Assembly (NCBI RefSeq): GCF_029227915.1
Contig: NC_079886.1
Span: 24,344,501-24,404,500, forward strand
Length of the DNA: 60,000 bases
Source: Hydractinia symbiolongicarpus
Taxonomy: Eukaryota; Cnidaria; Hydrozoa; Anthoathecata; Hydractiniidae
Reading direction: 5' to 3'
Both the position numbers and the translations under genes were made by a program. A model generated the notes under the pieces. That model was not told the origin of the DNA, made no database searches, and saw only the letters and a list, made by a program, of their open reading frames with translations. The stretch's first letter is position 1. Each line of letters opens with the position of its first letter. Positions 1 to 11,766 of the stretch are shown piece by piece.

Positions 1-136
1 TTCTTCATATTTTTCATAATTTAATAATAATAGCATGAATAGGTTAACAAGAAAAACAAAGTATTTCCATGGCAATTAATTAAAACCCTTGAGACAAAAT
101 CCTTCCCAGAATAAGTATGTAAAATTCTACAAAGTA

Positions 137-769
137 CTATTCCACCTCTTTAATTAAATGACTCAATAAACTCAAATAAAACTCATCAATATAACCCAAG
201 ACCAAATCAAAAGGAATGACATACAATATTGATGGATGGCCACGTCCCCTTAACATTTTGATGGAGAGAACTTGTACATTGTCCACTGAAAAATTATTTT
301 TAATGTATAGACCCCTCCAAGAATCAATTACCCTGCTTTTTATATGTAATAGAGCAACTTTAAAAATTTTGACACATAAAACGTAGCTATTATATGATAT
401 CTCATCCCTTACCTGATTATTAAACTTGCACATTGAACAGGTGGCACCAATAAAAGCTCTACTTTCAGGTGTTAAGCACTCGACAGGTACAAATCCCCAC
501 AATGGAACCGCCATGATGTCATCATCATCCTCACTCTTGTTGTCATTATGTTTGATATCTCGTTCTACGAGCAGCCACTGGACAAGAATGTTGTTTGGTA
601 GCAGAAACCTTTCACCTTTACAGACGGTCAATAATTTTCCAAGAGTGGGTAGTGTTTTTGTATTGGGATGTGTTTTAGTATCACCACTAACTTGAAGAGG
701 AACATAGTCTTTTTTGGATTCCAAATATATCATCTTTTTTGCAGAACCAGGAGTTGATGAAAGTGACAT
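137..769 (-). CDS. Uncharacterised 210-aa protein, apparently intronless
   Basis: An uninterrupted 210-codon frame starts at an ATG whose first base is 769 and stops at 137-139. I do not recognise the family. The N-terminal half is hydrophilic with an acidic run of D/E residues around residues 80-86, followed by a C-x2-C pair (ATCSMCKF) near residues 111-114. The C-terminal half is richer in hydrophobic and aromatic residues and reads like folded protein rather than random AT-rich translation, but there is no clear signal peptide. A good splice donor (CAG|GTAAGG) occurs at 413/412 after 119 codons. I found no in-phase acceptor downstream that keeps the frame open, so the unspliced reading is preferred. 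If the donor is used, the next exon could lie off the window. The call as a gene rests only on ORF length in an AT-rich background. Confidence 0.55.
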   Translation of the reverse strand: MSLSSTPGSAKKMIYLESKKDYVPLQVSGDTKTHPNTKTLPTLGKLLTVCKGERFLLPNNILVQWLLVERDIKHNDNKSEDDDDIMAVPLWGFVPVECLTPESRAFIGATCSMCKFNNQVRDEISYNSYVLCVKIFKVALLHIKSRVIDSWRGLYIKNNFSVDNVQVLSIKMLRGRGHPSILYVIPFDLVLGYIDEFYLSLLSHLIKEVE

Positions 770-2510
770 TATTTAACATCTAAAAAGCCATTATAAGTAA
801 TGAGACATGTTCATTACAACGGACTAAAATGACTATTTCATGATCTATCTTAGTTCAGTTGACACATCTTTTCTGATTTTCTTTTTTTTTTCTTTTCAGT
901 AAGCTGGCATAGTAAAGAATCAAACAAGTTTTAGGGTGAATAGTAAAACTTTAGTTTTGAAAATCGTTTGTTTTTGAGAGTAAAAATTAAAAAATGCCAT
1001 CAAAAAAATTATGGTTTTGAAAAAAAGTTTTAGAATAAAAATATATGTACTGAAATTCTATTCTGGAACAATGAAATAAAAAGATCAAACAAGAAACGAG
1101 ATAAACTGGGACACAAGCATGTATAAATTAAATGCAGTGATGCAATGCAAGTTGTAAACAGCTTTATCTAAAAACTCCAACTGCTAGTTGTATACAGTAG
1201 CTAGATTATTTTCTAAGCATTTAGTCTTGTCCTAGGCGGTATTATTAATATACAATCTCAATTTTACTAAAACATATTTTAAACTAAAGAAAGTTATAAC
1301 TAAACCAGACTTTAAAAATAAAATTAACCAAACGATTGACAACTAAGTCAAATGTTCAACAAAAACAAACACAACAATCTTTCCTTTCAACACTTGAAAA
1401 TGCAGAAAGAACTAAAAACTTTACACTAGAATTTCTGATACTACATTAAATTTTCAAAACAGAATCGAAAATGCCAGAGGGAATAACACATTTGCTGCTA
1501 CTTATATAAACTAAATTGTATCCCTAAACATACAAATTTCCATAAAAGACCTAAATTTAAGGACAAAATATTTTCTCATCACAAAAACACCAAAATGCTA
1601 CAGCCACCCAAATCCCTGAATGTGAAGGATAATTTAAATATTTCATTTTGAGTTTATGTTGGATTTAAATCTAACCTGGAAATCTCAAATTAATGGTACT
1701 GCCATTAAATTACTGTATGCAAATAGAGCCCTAGCAAAACATAGACACTTTGTAACCTGTAATTTCTAGTCTTCTATGGAGACTATTTTACTACCATCTT
1801 CTTTACTGTTGTCAAAACTTGGTTGAACCTTGTACTTCTATTAAAAAGATTTATACACTCCAAAACTGTGTCATTTGCCTAATCTCTCTGCCAAACTATA
1901 CATCTCTGCAACAATTATACGCAAATCTTGGCATCTCCTCCGATATTGATCAAATTAGTATTTTTTTTATAGGCTATTCCATAAAGTTCTTTCTGCACCA
2001 ATTTGTTCCATGTTTGCTATTGGCTTCACTCACCCATGCTCCTTAAAGAGTTTAAAGTTATTTACACACACAAATTTGGTACTGAATTAGCACCTGGAAT
2101 TCCTTACAGGCTATTGCATTTTGCATGTCTAAACTCAGTAATGTCATATGTTCCTAAATGTTTTTTTTAATTTTTTTCCCTTGTTTGTCCATGTATCCTA
2201 GTTGTTCTTGTAGCCATTTGAGTGGTAACTACATACCTGTACAGCAGTGAATACAGAAATTGTTTGTTTGTTTGTTTGTTCTTCTTCTTATGTATTTAAA
2301 TATTTATTACATACATATAGCAACTATGTACGTGAAAAGAAGGGAAAAGAATTTATATTCATTTAATTTGTTAGTAAAAAATAGTTTCTTCTTATTCCTC
2401 CTATTTCAGAAAAAAATTCCATTTTAAGCTTTATCATTTAAAATCGAAATTCAATGACTTCTAAGCTTCTTTACCATCGCTTATTTTCAGAAGAGAATAT
2501 AGACACTTCT
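770..2510. other. Intergenic, AT-rich, no gene seen
   Basis: No coding exon, RNA gene or TIR element could be supported. Short frames here have no protein-like composition. A short (TTTG)n run lies near 2261-2280. Confidence 0.5.
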
Positions 2511-2524
2511 ACGCTTCATAAGGC

Positions 2525-2885
2525 GGTTTAATCATCAGTTTATAACAAAAAATACAACTTTTATCTCTTATAAGGCCATTTTAAAAACAAAATAAATGGT
2601 TAGTTTCACATAACTTATCTACCTAATTTAGCAACAAAATACAGTAATTTGTAAGCTTGTGGTGTTTGCTTTCAGTAACCAATAGTATTAGAGACTGGTG
2701 AAGCCTTCAAGTTACCTCATCAAGGTAAGAATCAATTAATAGTTTAATCATCAGTTTATAACGAAAAATACAACTTTTATCCTTTATACAGCCGTATATC
2801 AGCAAAATACGGCAATGGTTAGTTTCACATGACTTTTCTACCTAATTTAGCAACAAAATACAGTACTTTGTAAGCTTCACAGAGC
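2525..2885. repeat. Degenerate direct repeat, unit about 215 bp, two main copies
   Basis: The stretch from about 2526 (gtttaatcatcagtttataac...) is repeated from about 2742 with small changes. Both copies continue through 'ggttagtttcacat', 'ctacctaatttagcaacaaaatacagta' and 'ttgtaagctt'. Partial echoes of 'agcaacaaaata...gtaagctt' and 'tacggcaat' continue to about 3010. No protein is encoded. It looks like an old tandem duplication. Confidence 0.7.
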
Positions 2886-3290
2886 TGTTCTTACCTTTTT
2901 TAGCAACAAAATAGCCATTTGTAAGTTTTACATGGTCGTTTTTGTCATTTGGAAAGAAAAGTTGACGCTTTATCTTCATTTCAGAATCAAATACGGCAAT
3001 TATTAAATTTATATGTGTGTTTCCTTATTTCAAAACAAATTATTTTAGCTTTATATGGCCTTGTGTTCGTCATTGTGCCAGAATTATGACAACCTTAAAG
3101 CTTCGTATGAGCTTAATTTCGTAACTTTACAATGAAATACACACTTTATTTATAGAAATACATTTTTTGTTTAAACACAAGTATCCTTAACTTAAGCAAA
3201 TCTTTTTTTATTCATATTTATGTGTCTGCTTGCTATTCGAGGTTATTTAAAAAGTAAATATGTTTGAAAATCATCCCAACTTCATTATCT

Positions 3291-4976
3291 TATACCGTAT
3301 TTTCCGGTATATAACCCGCAACCAGCAGCTCAGCTTTTTTAGGGAGTTATAAACTAGATGCTATCAGATAGCCCGCACCTTCGTATAACCCGCATAAAAT
3401 TTTGATCGGTGTGTTTTGCTTACCCGCACCTTTGCATAACCTGCATCGTGTTAAGAAAAAAATTCAGCATATTTTTACTTACCCTAATGGTTTTATAAAC
3501 ATGTGTGTGTGTTCTGTTTTTTTTTATGATGGAGACAAGTGGGGGACATTTAAACTCGTGAACCCCAAACACGAGAACCGAGTGTCTGAACTAGCAAATC
3601 TCTCAGTCTTGACTTCCTTGTCTCCGATTGCTGAAATAATAATGAATTAAAATTAATTTGACAATGCTGTTTTCCTTTTATTTCTAAACATTAGTTTCAG
3701 CCAATTGTATCTCTTGCTTCCTGTGATTAAACAAACAAGCAAGTAAAAAAAACCCAATGCTATCAGGTTATAAATCTAAAGTAAAATCTCTGTTTTTTTA
3801 AGTTTTTTTGGCATAAAAATAAACAACATAATAATTATCACGGATTGTCTGTAACTTCGATGTACGAAACGTTTTTTCTAATGTTTATAGAAATTTGTTA
3901 TCTATTTATATCTCAGCAATCACAGTGTGCATGATAAAATTAATGGTGGCAATGAGGAGGAGATAGTTGCGGGTGTCTTATCAATTGTATTTTGTATTCA
4001 TTCTTCATATTTTCAGTGGGTACCTGCAGGGTGACCACTAATAAAATGAGAACAAAAGTAAGAATATTAAGGAGAATTAAGGAGACATTTTGACATTTTT
4101 AAGGATAAAGAATAAAAAACTAAGGATAATTAAGGAGAAAACCAATTTTATTTATCTTTAATGTTACATACTATGTTCTATGATAAAAAAATATACATTA
4201 TACAAATATACATATAAATTATGTCCTGAAAGATAGAAAATATGAATTTCAGGTAACAGAGAAATATGTCTTATTTTACTGGTGATGAACAATCCATGAA
4301 CACATTTCCAAAAACGTTACGATTAGAAAAAATAAGAATTAAGGAGAAATTAAGGAGAATAGCTAATACTTCCATTTTTTAAGTATATTTAAGTATTTTT
4401 AAGGAGATTTTCTTTTTCTAAGGTTATTTATGGAATTTAAGGAGGAGTGGTCACCATGACCTGTTGCTCAAAGGTAGCGAAGATAAGAAAATTATTATCT
4501 ATACTTTAATTTTAACATTTTTCAATAATTTTAACAGGAATTAAGAATTAAGTCCTGGGCACTAGGTTGTGAAATATGTGTCAATTAAACCTTAAAATGA
4601 TACCTGCTATATTGCTCTATTAGTAGAAGCAAATAATTTCAATGTGCTCAATGTGATTGCAAAGATATAAATAGATTAGAATTACATTCAACACAAAAGA
4701 AAAATGATCTCCAGAATTGTGTTTCAGAGAGAGCTCAACGTAGTTGAAGTAAAATTACGTAGATATAGGATCAGGCATGCAGTTATATTAATGTACGCAT
4801 TTTATCCCGCTGGTACTATTTTCTTCATTGATTGTATAAACTTTAAATTTCACAATAAATGACAGAAAATATAAAACTTATCATATAACCCCCACTACAT
4901 TATAACCCACACCAACAGTGGAAGTCGTAAAAATCAACTTATAACCCGCGGGTTATATACCGGAAAATATGGTATA
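3291..4976. mobile_element. Non-autonomous TIR DNA transposon with TA ends
   Basis: The left end (3291-3319) and right end (4948-4976) are inverted repeats of 29 bp with a single mismatch. The outer sequence is TATAC(C)GTATTTTCCGG and continues into TATAACCCGC. Both ends begin with TA, as expected for a TA target duplication of the Tc1/mariner group. That superfamily assignment is an inference from the TA only. The 1.7-kb interior encodes no recognisable transposase; its only frames are short (for example 82 codons at 3402-3650). Further copies of the phrase 'ataacccgca' lie just inside both ends. A second TIR element is nested within it. Confidence 0.8.
4027..4463. mobile_element. Nested MITE with CAGG...GTGACCACT ends, hAT-like
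   Basis: The left end reads CAGGGTGACCACT and the right end, read inward on the other strand, is CAGG-TCAT-GGTGACCACT. The ends are therefore inverted but differ by a few inserted bases. The interior is non-coding and dominated by reiterated 'ttaaggagaa' phrases in both orientations of spacing. CAGG-type ends resemble hAT non-autonomous elements, but I could not find a matching 8-bp target duplication, so the superfamily is tentative. Confidence 0.55.
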
Positions 4977-7106
4977 TTTATTTATGACTGTTTCAAAATC
5001 GTTTCAGGGTGTGCAAGAAATTAAAAATAGTGAACTGGTATTTTTCGTATTTTTAAAAACACTTTTATTTTAATTACCTGAATACAACAATTTTGCTTTT
5101 TGAATTTTTTTCATTGTATTGCCTACTGCAATATTAAACATGGATAAAAAAGGGAAACATTCAGCATTTTACTTTTAGGGCATGGAAGGGATTTTAAATG
5201 ACATGAAACAATTCAAGACACGTTGGAGAAAAATGAAACTGTTTCTATTATATGTTTTAAAAAAATTTCATAACAAATATTTTATCAAAATCGTTTAAAA
5301 ATTTGTATGGCAAGTTATGTTATGTTTTTAAAAAGATCAAAGACAACCACCAGCCCTCTAAATTAGCACAATCTTTGACAACAGAATTTTTCTGGCATTA
5401 AATTAACACAAAAAAACCCACCTGAAAATATTTATTTAATGAGTATTTTATTTCAAGTTAATTTTATATATATACGTAAATATCTTTCTGTCATAACAAA
5501 ACTAAAGAGCCACGGTAAAAAAATGGTTTCCTTCAAATATTTATGAGTTTTAATAAAGAATTTAATCCCTCGGGTAAGGTTTAAAGAATATGTGTTCACC
5601 ACCACCAGGTACGTGATCATATGTTTGTTAGGAAAGTATGATCTCCAGGATTTTAGAAACAACAATCTTACAATCGTTGGTTTTGAAAACTTTTTTTAAA
5701 CTGACACGGTCGTCTTTTGGAGAAAAATAAAATAAAAGATACAAATCTTTGACAATAACAGAACCTTATTTTAAGTAATGATTTTTATGATCCATGGTTA
5801 GCTGCCACTCAACTTTTTGTAATTAAATTTAAAAAATATATACATTTGCTGTTTACAAAATATAATATAATGTATATTTTTGTGCTCTAAAAACCACTCA
5901 GGCATAATTTTGGTAAACAACATTCACCATGCCAAAAGCTGAATGCCTTCATGGATTCAGAGGGCTTTGAACCCTAACCTGACTATAAGGTATAGAAGGA
6001 GTAGTAATTTTGAGGATATAATAAATTATTTTGGGATAATTCTTAGGTTTGAAATAAAGGGTCAGCACAGATGAAAGGGAATAAGGAGAGGTGGATGTAC
6101 AGCACCAGTTTTAATTTGAAAAAGGGTTTTGATAAACGGCTATAACGGGGAAGGCTATATGAAGCATTACATAAATGATCTCTAGAAAAAAGATTGAGTT
6201 GGTTGCACCTCTCTTGGCAAAAATGGTAGAGAATATTTGGGTAAGAAGTGTATTACTTAATAGTTCCAGGGACAAAATCCAGAGGTATACCATCAAAGAA
6301 TTTGCAGGAGGTACTAGGGGCAGACTTGAAGTAGAAGTATAATTCAGTCTAGATCAGACAGAAGCTATTTAATATAACCTGTCCAATCCATGCTTAGCAG
6401 GGGGGATAAATAGACATTAATCTAAGAATGATGAATGATAATGCTGCAGTGATGTTCACACATTAGGAAAAAATAATTGATTTTTTTCTTTCATAGTCTT
6501 ACATTGAAAATAAAATAGATCATCCAACAAGTATATAGTGTGCATGTATCTGTATCTGAACTGTGGGGAAAGCTTTGGCGAGCTTTAAATAAAAGATCTA
6601 TATATTGAAATTTGTTGGTTCTAAGGTTTGCTAATTATGCTTATGCATATAGCTAGCTAGCTATTCAATATTACGCTTTATATATTTTGAACGTAATACT
6701 AGTGATTCTGATTTACACAGAGTGGTGCTGTTTCTCTCACCATCTATCAAACACACCACTAAAACTCCGCATGGCATTAGCTTTATCATATAAGAAAACT
6801 CCAACTGGTAGCATAAAAGCACAGCTTATATGCATTGATGCCATCCAACATGCATATTAACAGCAAAATAAAGACTAATCTAACCTGGGAAAAGCTCTGA
6901 TTTTTAATTTACTGGGCTCTGATCCGTGTGCGGCCTCGATGGTACATAAACAACATGTAAAAAACCTATGAAAACTGTTTGCACATGTGACCAGCGATTA
7001 AGTAAGTAAAAACTGATCGCGTGGAGTACAAGAAGAACGTTCTTACAACTGCACGGGATCAGTATAAAACAATAATGGCAGATATAAAAACAAATTTTCT
7101 TAGAAG
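4977..7106. other. Intergenic, AT-rich, with a LINE/SINE-type 3' tail remnant
   Basis: No gene is seen. At about 6335-6440 the sequence (tctagatcagac..., cctgtccaatccatgctt..., aagaatgatgaatgat) is a diverged copy of the repeat tail better preserved at 16970-17080, which ends in (ATG)n. The rest shows nothing recognisable. Confidence 0.5.
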
Positions 7107-7157
7107 AGGCTGTTCTGCCCAATCTTAGGACACCGACCGATCTTAAGACACAGAATT

Positions 7158-7197
7158 GCCCAGTCTTAAGACTGGCCGGCCGGTCTTAAGACTGGGC
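7158..7197. repeat. Near-perfect 40-bp palindrome in the left end of the Ginger element
   Basis: The segment runs GCCCAGTCTTAAGACTGG then CCGG then CCGGTCTTAAGACTGGGC, and is its own reverse complement except at two paired positions. The two arms each contain the smaller palindrome AGTCTTAAGACT. A related but less perfect copy (GTCTTAAGACCGGCC) sits in the right end near 13344. Confidence 0.85.
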
Positions 7198-7534
7198 AGG
7201 GCGTCATAAGATTGGGCGGGAAGCCAGGTTAGGCCAATCTTCGGACGGCTTCTCAGATTTGTGTTTCTGAACAGGATGGGGTGCGTATGCGCTATTCTTG
7301 GAACGCGGGAGCCCGTAACGAAACTTAAACACTATCCCTTACTGCAGCGGTTTTACCTGTGATTACTTTTTTTATTTATTCATTAAAAAATAGTTTAGGC
7401 AGAATTTAATTTAGGCAGAAGAACCATTATCTAATGGAAGTTGAATAAATGATAAATAAATAAAATAAATAAACACTATTTATTTTAACACATCAAATTT
7501 CGGGTTTAGAAGCGAAAAGCTAATTTGCCAGTAC

Positions 7535-8555
7535 TGTCTAAAGATTGGGCAGGCCGATCTTTGGACACAGTGAAAAAACAGCACATAAAGACCTCGACCC
7601 AGATCTCCTTAGTTTTGACCAATATCACGCACTATCTCGAGTACTGAAATGATGGCGAATAGATGCTATCAATTATTTCCCATGCCAAAAAATAGTCCTG
7701 TCCTAAGACTGGGCAGGCCGATCTTTGGACACAGTAAAAAAAACAGGATAAAGACCTCAAACCAGATCTCCTTGGTTGACCAATATCACGCACTATCTCG
7801 AGTACTGAAATGACGGCGAATAGATGCTATCAATTATTTCTCATTCCAAAAAAATAGTCCTGTCCTAAGATTGGGCAGGCCGATCTTTGGACACAGTAAA
7901 AAAAACAGGATAAAGACCTCAAACCAGATCTCCTTGGTTGACCAATATCACGCACTATCTCGAGTACTGAAATGACGGCGAATAGATGCTATTAATTATT
8001 TCCCATGCCAAAAAATAGTCCTGTCCTAAGATTGGGCAGGCCGATCTTTGGACACAGTAAAAAAAACAGGATAAAGACCTCAAACCAGATCTCTTTGGTT
8101 GACCAATATCACGCACTATCTCGAGTACTGAAATGACGGCGAATAGATGCTATTAATTATTTCCCATGCCAAAAAATAGTCCTGTCCTAAGATTGGGCAG
8201 GCCGATCTTTGGACACAGTAAAAAAAACAGGATAAAGACCTCAAACCAGATCTCTTTGGTTGACCAATATCACGCACTATCTCGAGTACTGAAATGACGG
8301 CGAATAGATGCTATCAATTATTTCCCATTCCAAAAAAATAGTCCTGTCCTAAGATTGGGCAGGCCGATCTTTGGACACAGTAAAAAAACAGGATAAAGAC
8401 CTCAAACCAGATCTCCTTGGTTGACCAATATAACGCACTATCTCGAGTACTGAAATGACGGCGAATAGATTCTATCAATTATTTCCCATGCCAAAAAAAT
8501 AGTCCTGTCCTAAGATTGGGCAGGCCAATCTTTGGACACAGTAAAAAAACAGCAC
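7535..8555 (+). repeat. Tandem array, about 161-bp unit, seven copies of the core motif
   Basis: The phrase 'AAGA(T/C)TGGGCAGGCC(G/A)ATCTTTGG' recurs at about 7541, 7704, 7865, 8027, 8188, 8350 and 8512, a spacing of 160-163 bp. Intervening sequence (cacagtaaaaaaacagg..., cagatctccttgg..., actatctcgagtactgaaatgacggcgaatag) is also conserved. Copies differ by few substitutions, so the amplification is recent or homogenised. The core is the same 'GATTGGGCAG' found in the transposon ends, on both arms of a short inverted pair (AGATTGGGC...GATCTTTGG). The array lies between the left end and the transposase start. Confidence 0.9.
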
Positions 8556-8891
8556 ATGAAGACATTTACACAAGCACAAAATTGATCGCGAATAAATGAA
8601 AATCTTTAATCAACCTGCTGCCACCAATTACGCACAAACTTAGAGCCCAGGTTCGCATAAAAATTCTTTAAAAAAATGTAAGGGGGTTGAGAACAAAAGG
8701 CAAGGACGAGGTACGACCAAACTTTCTAATTACCTGTTAGTTTATGATAGATAAAGTCGTACTTAGACCTCCTGCTTATTTCTTATACAATATAAAATAC
8801 AGTTAAAAACGAAGTTGATACAAAGAAACAAATAAATCCCTTTTTGCAAGTGTTTAGGCAACAGATACAACTAAACTGCGATTAAACACAC

Positions 8892-11724
8892 ATGATGTCT
8901 TCGTTAAACAGTGAAGAGAAATTTGAAAATTATTTAAAAAAATATCAACTAGCTGACGGTAAACGGATTAAAAGTTCCGTCATGACACGGGAAGTTGGGG
9001 AAAAAATTGTGGAAGTTTTAAAATCTGGCGGGGAGAATGTTGATAGAAAGTTTAAATTTTTTGTCAAAAAAAATAGGTTTCAGATATTTCAATACGAAGC
9101 ACTTGGATTAAGAGATATCTTAATAGCTCCATGCAAGAATGCGGTAAGTTTTTTACTGTTGTCTTTTTTAATTTTCACTGTTAATTTTAAATTTTCTTAT
9201 TTTATCTTAGGTTATAGATGGTGTATCGAAAGGTATACCTGATGGTTTCGCTCGTGTAGCGTACGTTGAAGACTTTCACAAGATTATAGAGGAAATACAT
9301 TGCAAAACATTAATACACTCAGGTGTAAAAAAAACACAGGCAAAGGTATGTATTTGTTTAAATAATTTTTTTAACAAAAGCTTAAAATATTTGTGACATT
9401 GATGACACTTTTTTAGATATCTTCTTTATATTGGGGAATACCAAGATGCGTCGTCGAAGAATTTATTCGCCTATGTGCTACATGTCACTTAAAACAACAT
9501 CAAATTACATCTCCTCCTTTACAACCAATTATATCAAATGGTTTTATGAAGCGTTTACAGGTAATAGAAAGTGTAGATTAATTCATTCACGAGTGTTCAT
9601 AAGAAACACTTTTTTCGTTCAGCCTCAATGTTTCTTAACTTTACAAAGTTTTTATCCTTTCAGGTTGATCTCATTGACATGATGCATTTGCCTGATGGTG
9701 ATTACAAATATATTTTACATGCCATCGACCACTGGAGCAGATTTAATTTTGTTGCACCTCTAAAAAGCAAAGAAGCAATTAACATTCGTGTGGAATTGGA
9801 AAAGATTTTCTGCTACTTTGGTCCGCCCAGTATCTTTCACTCTGACAATGGACGTGAGTTTGTGAACAAATGCCTACATGAAATGCTAGAGTCATGGCCA
9901 TCAGAAGTGCAAATAATACAAGGGAGACCACGACATCCTCAAAGTCAGGGCATGGTGGAACAAGCCCACATCAACGTGGAGACTAAAATAGCAGCCAAAA
10001 TAACAGAATTATCTGAAAATGAATCTGCAGAATGGAGCAAGTGGCTGCCACATATTTGTTGTAGGCAACTTGACTTTCAGTTGTATAATTATAAAAATAT
10101 AACTTGCATGAAAACCTACCATGTATACTGTGTATTTCTTATAATAGATGCCATCAATACTCAGAACCACAGTGCTACTGGTATATCACCGTATGAATTG
10201 GTCTTTGGTCAGCGCCCTCCTTCTGCAATCATCCCAACCACAGGAAAATCTTCTATTATACATGATCCAAACTTGGATAACAACGAGGACATAGATTTCC
10301 ATTCACTGCCAACAGATGAACAGCAAAAGCACATGGTAGCTAAAGGGGGAAATACAGGTATCAATTACAGGACAAATACAAGTGGTTAATTTTTACATTC
10401 AAAAACAAAAATATCTTCATATACTTTTTTTATTTATTTAGATGATGCAGATCTGCCTAACACAAAAACTGATAACGCTGAACTTTCTGCAGCTGTGGAA
10501 TTAGAAGAGGAAAATGTTAACCAAGTTGCTACTGACAATGAAGAAGATGATTTTGTTAGTAAGTTTGAAACTTACTAACTTTGACTTTAATACTTTCAGT
10601 TTAAATTTTAGTAACTGATATTACTAATATCAACTAACTGTATTTTTTATGCTTTTAGCAACAATGAACCGTCATAAGAAAGTGCGTCAACCTGCATCGA
10701 AAAACATTAAATGCGCTCAAAATATCATGAAAGTCAGGTTTGAGAAAAAACACAAATCTAGGAAAGCATACTTTGTTGTTGGAGATAACGTTTCTGTCCG
10801 CATTCCACCAAAGGATAGGACAAGCACAGACCTACTTCGTTTGCCATGCGTGGTTATTGAAGTGACAGGTGAAAAAATGAAATACTATAAACTTTTATCT
10901 GAGTTTGGGGTGCTGAATTGTACTTACAGAGCTGGTGACTTGGAAAAGTATGAAGGTCACTTTGACATAAATGTGGAAGAAGCAGAAAATAAGTGTATTT
11001 CTCTGCGAAGTGCAAGCATTATGACAAACAGTAGAAACATCACAAAGACAGCCTCAAGGTAAAAAAGTTATGTTTTCACAACACAAACCACAACTTTTTT
11101 TAGACAACAAAAAAAATATTATATAATATATATATATATATATATATTTGTACTTAAGTTTCATGCTGTTTACACGACAATCCTCAGCAAAACAAGTATA
11201 AAACAAGTTGCTAAAAGACAATAAATATTTTTAGGTGCATGTGCCACACGTCTTGCCTCATTGGAAAATGTAGGTGTCTTAAAAGAAAAAGAACATGCTC
11301 TTCAAAATGCCACCCTGAACAAAGTTGCAATAACATGGAAACAAAAATAAAGAAGATAAGGCAAGTTGAAGGTATGTCTTTTACTACTACCAAATTATAC
11401 TTAGATGTATGTCTTTTTTAGTAATAATATTTGTAACAACTTTTAGCACCCGGAAATGATGCTTTACTTGCACCTTCGTTTGGTGGTAATGTTGAAATTG
11501 ATGGGACATTCACAACATTACAAAACACATGTCCTGTTGACACATGGCTAGCATTATTGAAAGTGGTACTATGCTGTTCGTCTAGCATGAAAGAACAAAC
11601 ACAAAAGGCCTGTGGAGAAAAAACAAAAAGGCTATTTGATTTCATTGATCAAAACAAGTATTTAGAAGCCAAACTTCAAGTAGCCAATGACCAAAATGTG
11701 AAGTTACCTAACTATAAATTATAA
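8892..11724 (+). CDS. Ginger transposase, H2C2 zinc finger plus DDE integrase core, spliced
   Basis: Nine exons join in frame by GT-AG introns: 8892-9143, 9211-9345, 9417-9560, 9664-10060, 10148-10357, 10442-10558, 10659-11058, 11235-11371 and 11447 to a stop at 11722-11724. Residues about 114-152 form an integrase H2C2 zinc finger (H114, H120, C149, C152). The rve-type core follows, with D179 in VDLID, D238 in SDNG and E276 in MVEQ, so the catalytic triad is intact. The splice at 10060/10148 restores the conserved 'YAINTQ...GISPYELVFGQ' region. Exon 7 encodes a GPY/F-like stretch (DNVSVRIPPKDR...YKLLSEFGVL). Exon 8 encodes a cysteine-rich module (C-x-C, C-x3-C, CHPEQSC). This is a cut-and-paste transposase acting in the nucleus on the element ends. 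Only the last exons are uncertain: exon 9 may instead splice onward to the PHD-finger exons. Confidence 0.85.
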
Positions 11725-11766
11725 AAATCAGAAATGTATACAACTATATTTAATATATGTTTTTAG

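Noticed and set aside
426-695. Plus-strand 89-codon frame opposite the 210-aa gene
   Set aside because: Shadow of the minus-strand frame; composition is unlike protein.
3402-3650. 82-codon frame inside the TA-flanked transposon as a transposase
   Set aside because: No DDE or helix-turn-helix features; too short and low complexity.
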